Source of the DNA: Bacteroidia bacterium
GTDB taxonomy: Bacteria > Bacteroidota > Bacteroidia > Cytophagales > Cyclobacteriaceae
Assembly: GCA_030430675.1 (NCBI GenBank)
Contig: JAUIKU010000014.1
Span: forward strand, 1 to 43,189
Length of the DNA stretch: 43,189 bases
Direction of reading: 5' to 3'
Part shown: in pieces, positions 41,503 through 43,189 of the stretch
How the letters are laid out: each line of letters starts with the position of its first letter
Numbering within the stretch: position 1 is the stretch's first letter
Program-made: the position numbers and the translations under genes
The notes under the pieces: generated by a model
What the model was told of the DNA's origin: nothing
Databases searched by the model: none
Seen by the model: only the letters and a program-made list of their open reading frames with translations

Positions 41503-43189
41503 TTACCTTGGAAACGCCACTGCCATACCTCCATCCACGTTAATCATGTTTCCGGTAGTTTTGTCCAGCACGGCCACTGCTGCAAAAACTCCGTTGGCAA
41601 TATCTTCCGGCAATATAATCTTGTGGAGCAGGTTCCTGCGGGCATAGAATTCCGGTAGCTCTTCCACCGTGATATTGTTGACCTTAGCTCTTTCTTCCGC
41701 CCATTTACCTTCCCAGATCCTGCTGCCCACAATCACGCCATCGGGGTTGACGGTATTGACCCGGATCTGATCGGCTGCTAATTCTGCCGCCAGCAAGCGG
41801 GTCATGTGTTGTTGGGCTGCTTTTGCCGTGCCATAAGCTACATTGTTGGGTCCGGCCACCAGTCCATTTTTTGAAGCGATATTCACAATATTGCCGCCTA
41901 TTCCCTGACTACTCATAACCTCTGCACCTTTACGCGCCATGAGGAATTGCCCTTTGACCATCACATCCTGTAACAGGTCCCAGTCGTCGAGGGTGTGCTG
42001 GGAAAGCGGTTTGGAAATAGCTAAGCCCGCGCAGTGGACCACCATGTCAACTCCGCCAAATTCCAGACAGGCCGTTTTAAAGGCCTGATCTACAGAAGCC
42101 TCAGAGGAGACATCGCATACAGCATAGGCAGATACATCCGTCTTGTAGCTGCTATTGGCTTCTTTTAACAGGTTCTCTGAGATATCCGTCAGTACCACAT
42201 TGGCACCTTCAGAAGACAGCTTATCGGCTATTGCCTTACCAATACCACCGGCTGCTCCGGTGATAACGGCAATTCGTCTCGATAAGGGTTTCTCCGGAGG
42301 CATGCGTTGTAACTTGGCTTCTTCCAGTAACCAGTATTCTATATTAAAGGCTTCCTGGTGGTCCAGCGCTACGTATTCCGAAATGGCTTCTGCTCCCCGC
42401 ATCACATTAATAGCATTGATGTAGAACTCGCTGGCAACCCTGGCGGTTTGTTTGTTCTTGGCATAGGTAAACATGCCAACCCCCGGATAGAGTATTACCA
42501 CCGGGTTTGCGTCCCTGACAGCGGGGCTATCCGGGTGCTTGTGTTTTTCGTAGTATTGCCGGTAGTCTTCCCGGTATTGTTCAAACGCCGGAGTCAGTTG
42601 TTCTCTGACCTTTTTAGGATCGCCCAGATCGGCATCCGGGGCTAATTCCAGTACCAGGGGCTTGATCTTGGTCCTAAGAAAGTGGTCGGGGCAACTGGTG
42701 CCCAGGGGCGCCAGTTTGTTGAGGTCATTGGAGTTGATAAAATCGAGCACCACCTGGTCATCTCTAAAATGACCAATCATGCGATTTTGTTGAGAGGTCA
42801 ACCCCCTAAGTACCGGGGCCACCAGCGCTGCCTGCTCTTTTCTATCCGACTCGCTCAAGCTTTCCAAAGCCGCTCCTCCAAACACCGGCCGGTCTTTCCC
42901 CAATCGTTCTTCTATGTATAGTGAGGCTTCCTCGATGACTTCCAGGCTGTTCATATAGCATTCATAGGAAGTATCGCCCCAGGTAAACAAGCCGTGACCA
43001 CCCAAAATAATACCCCTGATGCCCGGGTTATCTTTCTGACAATTCTCTATCTGGATTCCCAGGTCAAACCCCGGTCGTTGCCAGGGAACCCAGCCCATTT
43101 TATCCCCCCATATTTCACGGGCGATCTCCTGTCCGTTCTTACAGGCGGCAATTGCGATCAGGGCATCCGGATGCAGATGGTCAATATGT
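41503..43189 (-). CDS. rhaD: Bifunctional rhamnulose-1-phosphate aldolase / short-chain dehydrogenase (N-terminus beyond window)
   Basis: The frame remains open from 41503 through the right edge; 562 codons are visible out of about 700 usual for the family. The aldolase half shows HIDHLHPDALIAIAACKNG at the edge and ILGGHGLFTWGD, which carry zinc-binding His residues of class II aldolases. The second half is a short-chain dehydrogenase with VITGAAGGIGKAIADKL (NAD site) and the catalytic Tyr and Lys of VAYGTAKAA. It would cleave L-rhamnulose 1-phosphate to dihydroxyacetone phosphate and L-lactaldehyde and oxidise the lactaldehyde. It is the first visible gene of the rhamnose operon. Confidence 0.93.
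   Translation of the reverse strand, partial: HIDHLHPDALIAIAACKNGQEIAREIWGDKMGWVPWQRPGFDLGIQIENCQKDNPGIRGIILGGHGLFTWGDTSYECYMNSLEVIEEASLYIEERLGKDRPVFGGAALESLSESDRKEQAALVAPVLRGLTSQQNRMIGHFRDDQVVLDFINSNDLNKLAPLGTSCPDHFLRTKIKPLVLELAPDADLGDPKKVREQLTPAFEQYREDYRQYYEKHKHPDSPAVRDANPVVILYPGVGMFTYAKNKQTARVASEFYINAINVMRGAEAISEYVALDHQEAFNIEYWLLEEAKLQRMPPEKPLSRRIAVITGAAGGIGKAIADKLSSEGANVVLTDISENLLKEANSSYKTDVSAYAVCDVSSEASVDQAFKTACLEFGGVDMVVHCAGLAISKPLSQHTLDDWDLLQDVMVKGQFLMARKGAEVMSSQGIGGNIVNIASKNGLVAGPNNVAYGTAKAAQQHMTRLLAAELAADQIRVNTVNPDGVIVGSRIWEGKWAEERAKVNNITVEELPEFYARRNLLHKIILPEDIANGVFAAVAVLDKTTGNMINVDGGMAVAFPR

Noticed and set aside
1-43189. tRNA, rRNA, CRISPR, transposase, integrase or SusC/SusD genes
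   Set aside because: Read for all of these on both strands; nothing met even a weak standard, so none is reported.

Overview
The window looks like a chromosomal segment from a Bacteroidota bacterium, most likely an aerobic, possibly marine Cytophagales-type organism. The signs are lipoprotein and Tat leaders on many catabolic enzymes, a GIN-domain lipoprotein, GH97, a fused RhaD/short-chain dehydrogenase, and start codons without clear Shine-Dalgarno sequences. The taxonomic placement is inference from gene content; there is no rRNA or other marker here. No tRNA, CRISPR, phage or transposase gene was recognised. There is also no SusC/SusD pair and no recognisable transcription factor.

Left part (1-4780). 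A sulfatase lipoprotein runs off the left edge on the minus strand. Opposite it is a tight plus-strand operon: a RuBisCO-like protein, a DUF1537 kinase and a 6-phosphogluconate-dehydrogenase-like oxidoisomerase. These correspond to the known D-apionate pathway (ApnO, OiaK and an RLP of OiaX/OiaT type). A secreted DUF6807 protein follows. Apiose is a branched pentose of plant rhamnogalacturonan II and of seagrass and duckweed apiogalacturonan.

Second part (4805-17420). A second sulfatase is followed by a GMC flavoprotein with a predicted 3Fe-4S Cys motif and its Tat-tagged small subunit. Next come a GH97 lipoprotein, a secreted Nif3-like protein and a secreted nucleoside hydrolase. A Tat-exported Gfo/Idh/MocA oxidoreductase is followed by DeoC, a PfkB kinase and a cytoplasmic Gfo/Idh/MocA enzyme. 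The nucleoside hydrolase, kinase and aldolase could form a deoxyribonucleoside or deoxysugar route.

Middle (17417-34000). Minus-strand genes encode a YCII lipoprotein, a DUF6544 protein, a third sulfatase, a phytoene-desaturase-like flavoprotein with an unusual FNR-like tail, and cardiolipin synthase. After a 336-bp gene-free stretch come a Tat-exported aldo/keto reductase, a TPR-membrane class III cyclase, a fragment of an alpha/beta hydrolase, another Tat Gfo/Idh/MocA protein, an amidohydrolase lipoprotein, an FKBP isomerase, a cupin, a tiny lipoprotein and a second class III cyclase fused to TolB-like and TPR domains.

Right part (34046-43189, all minus strand). This is an L-rhamnose catabolic cluster: RhaD/dehydrogenase fusion (cut by the right edge), RhaI-type isomerase and rhamnulokinase-like FGGY kinase. 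An NCS1-type permease, a GIN-domain lipoprotein, an Nramp-like transporter lacking the metal-binding DPGN motif, a DUF1059 protein and an aldo/keto reductase follow.

Taken together, the window reads as an accessory carbohydrate island for plant- or alga-derived sugars (apiose/apionate, rhamnose, sulfated glycans, alpha-glycosides). The most notable items are the RuBisCO-like apionate operon, the Fe-S GMC dehydrogenase without a visible cytochrome, and two cyclases with atypical substrate-specifying residues.
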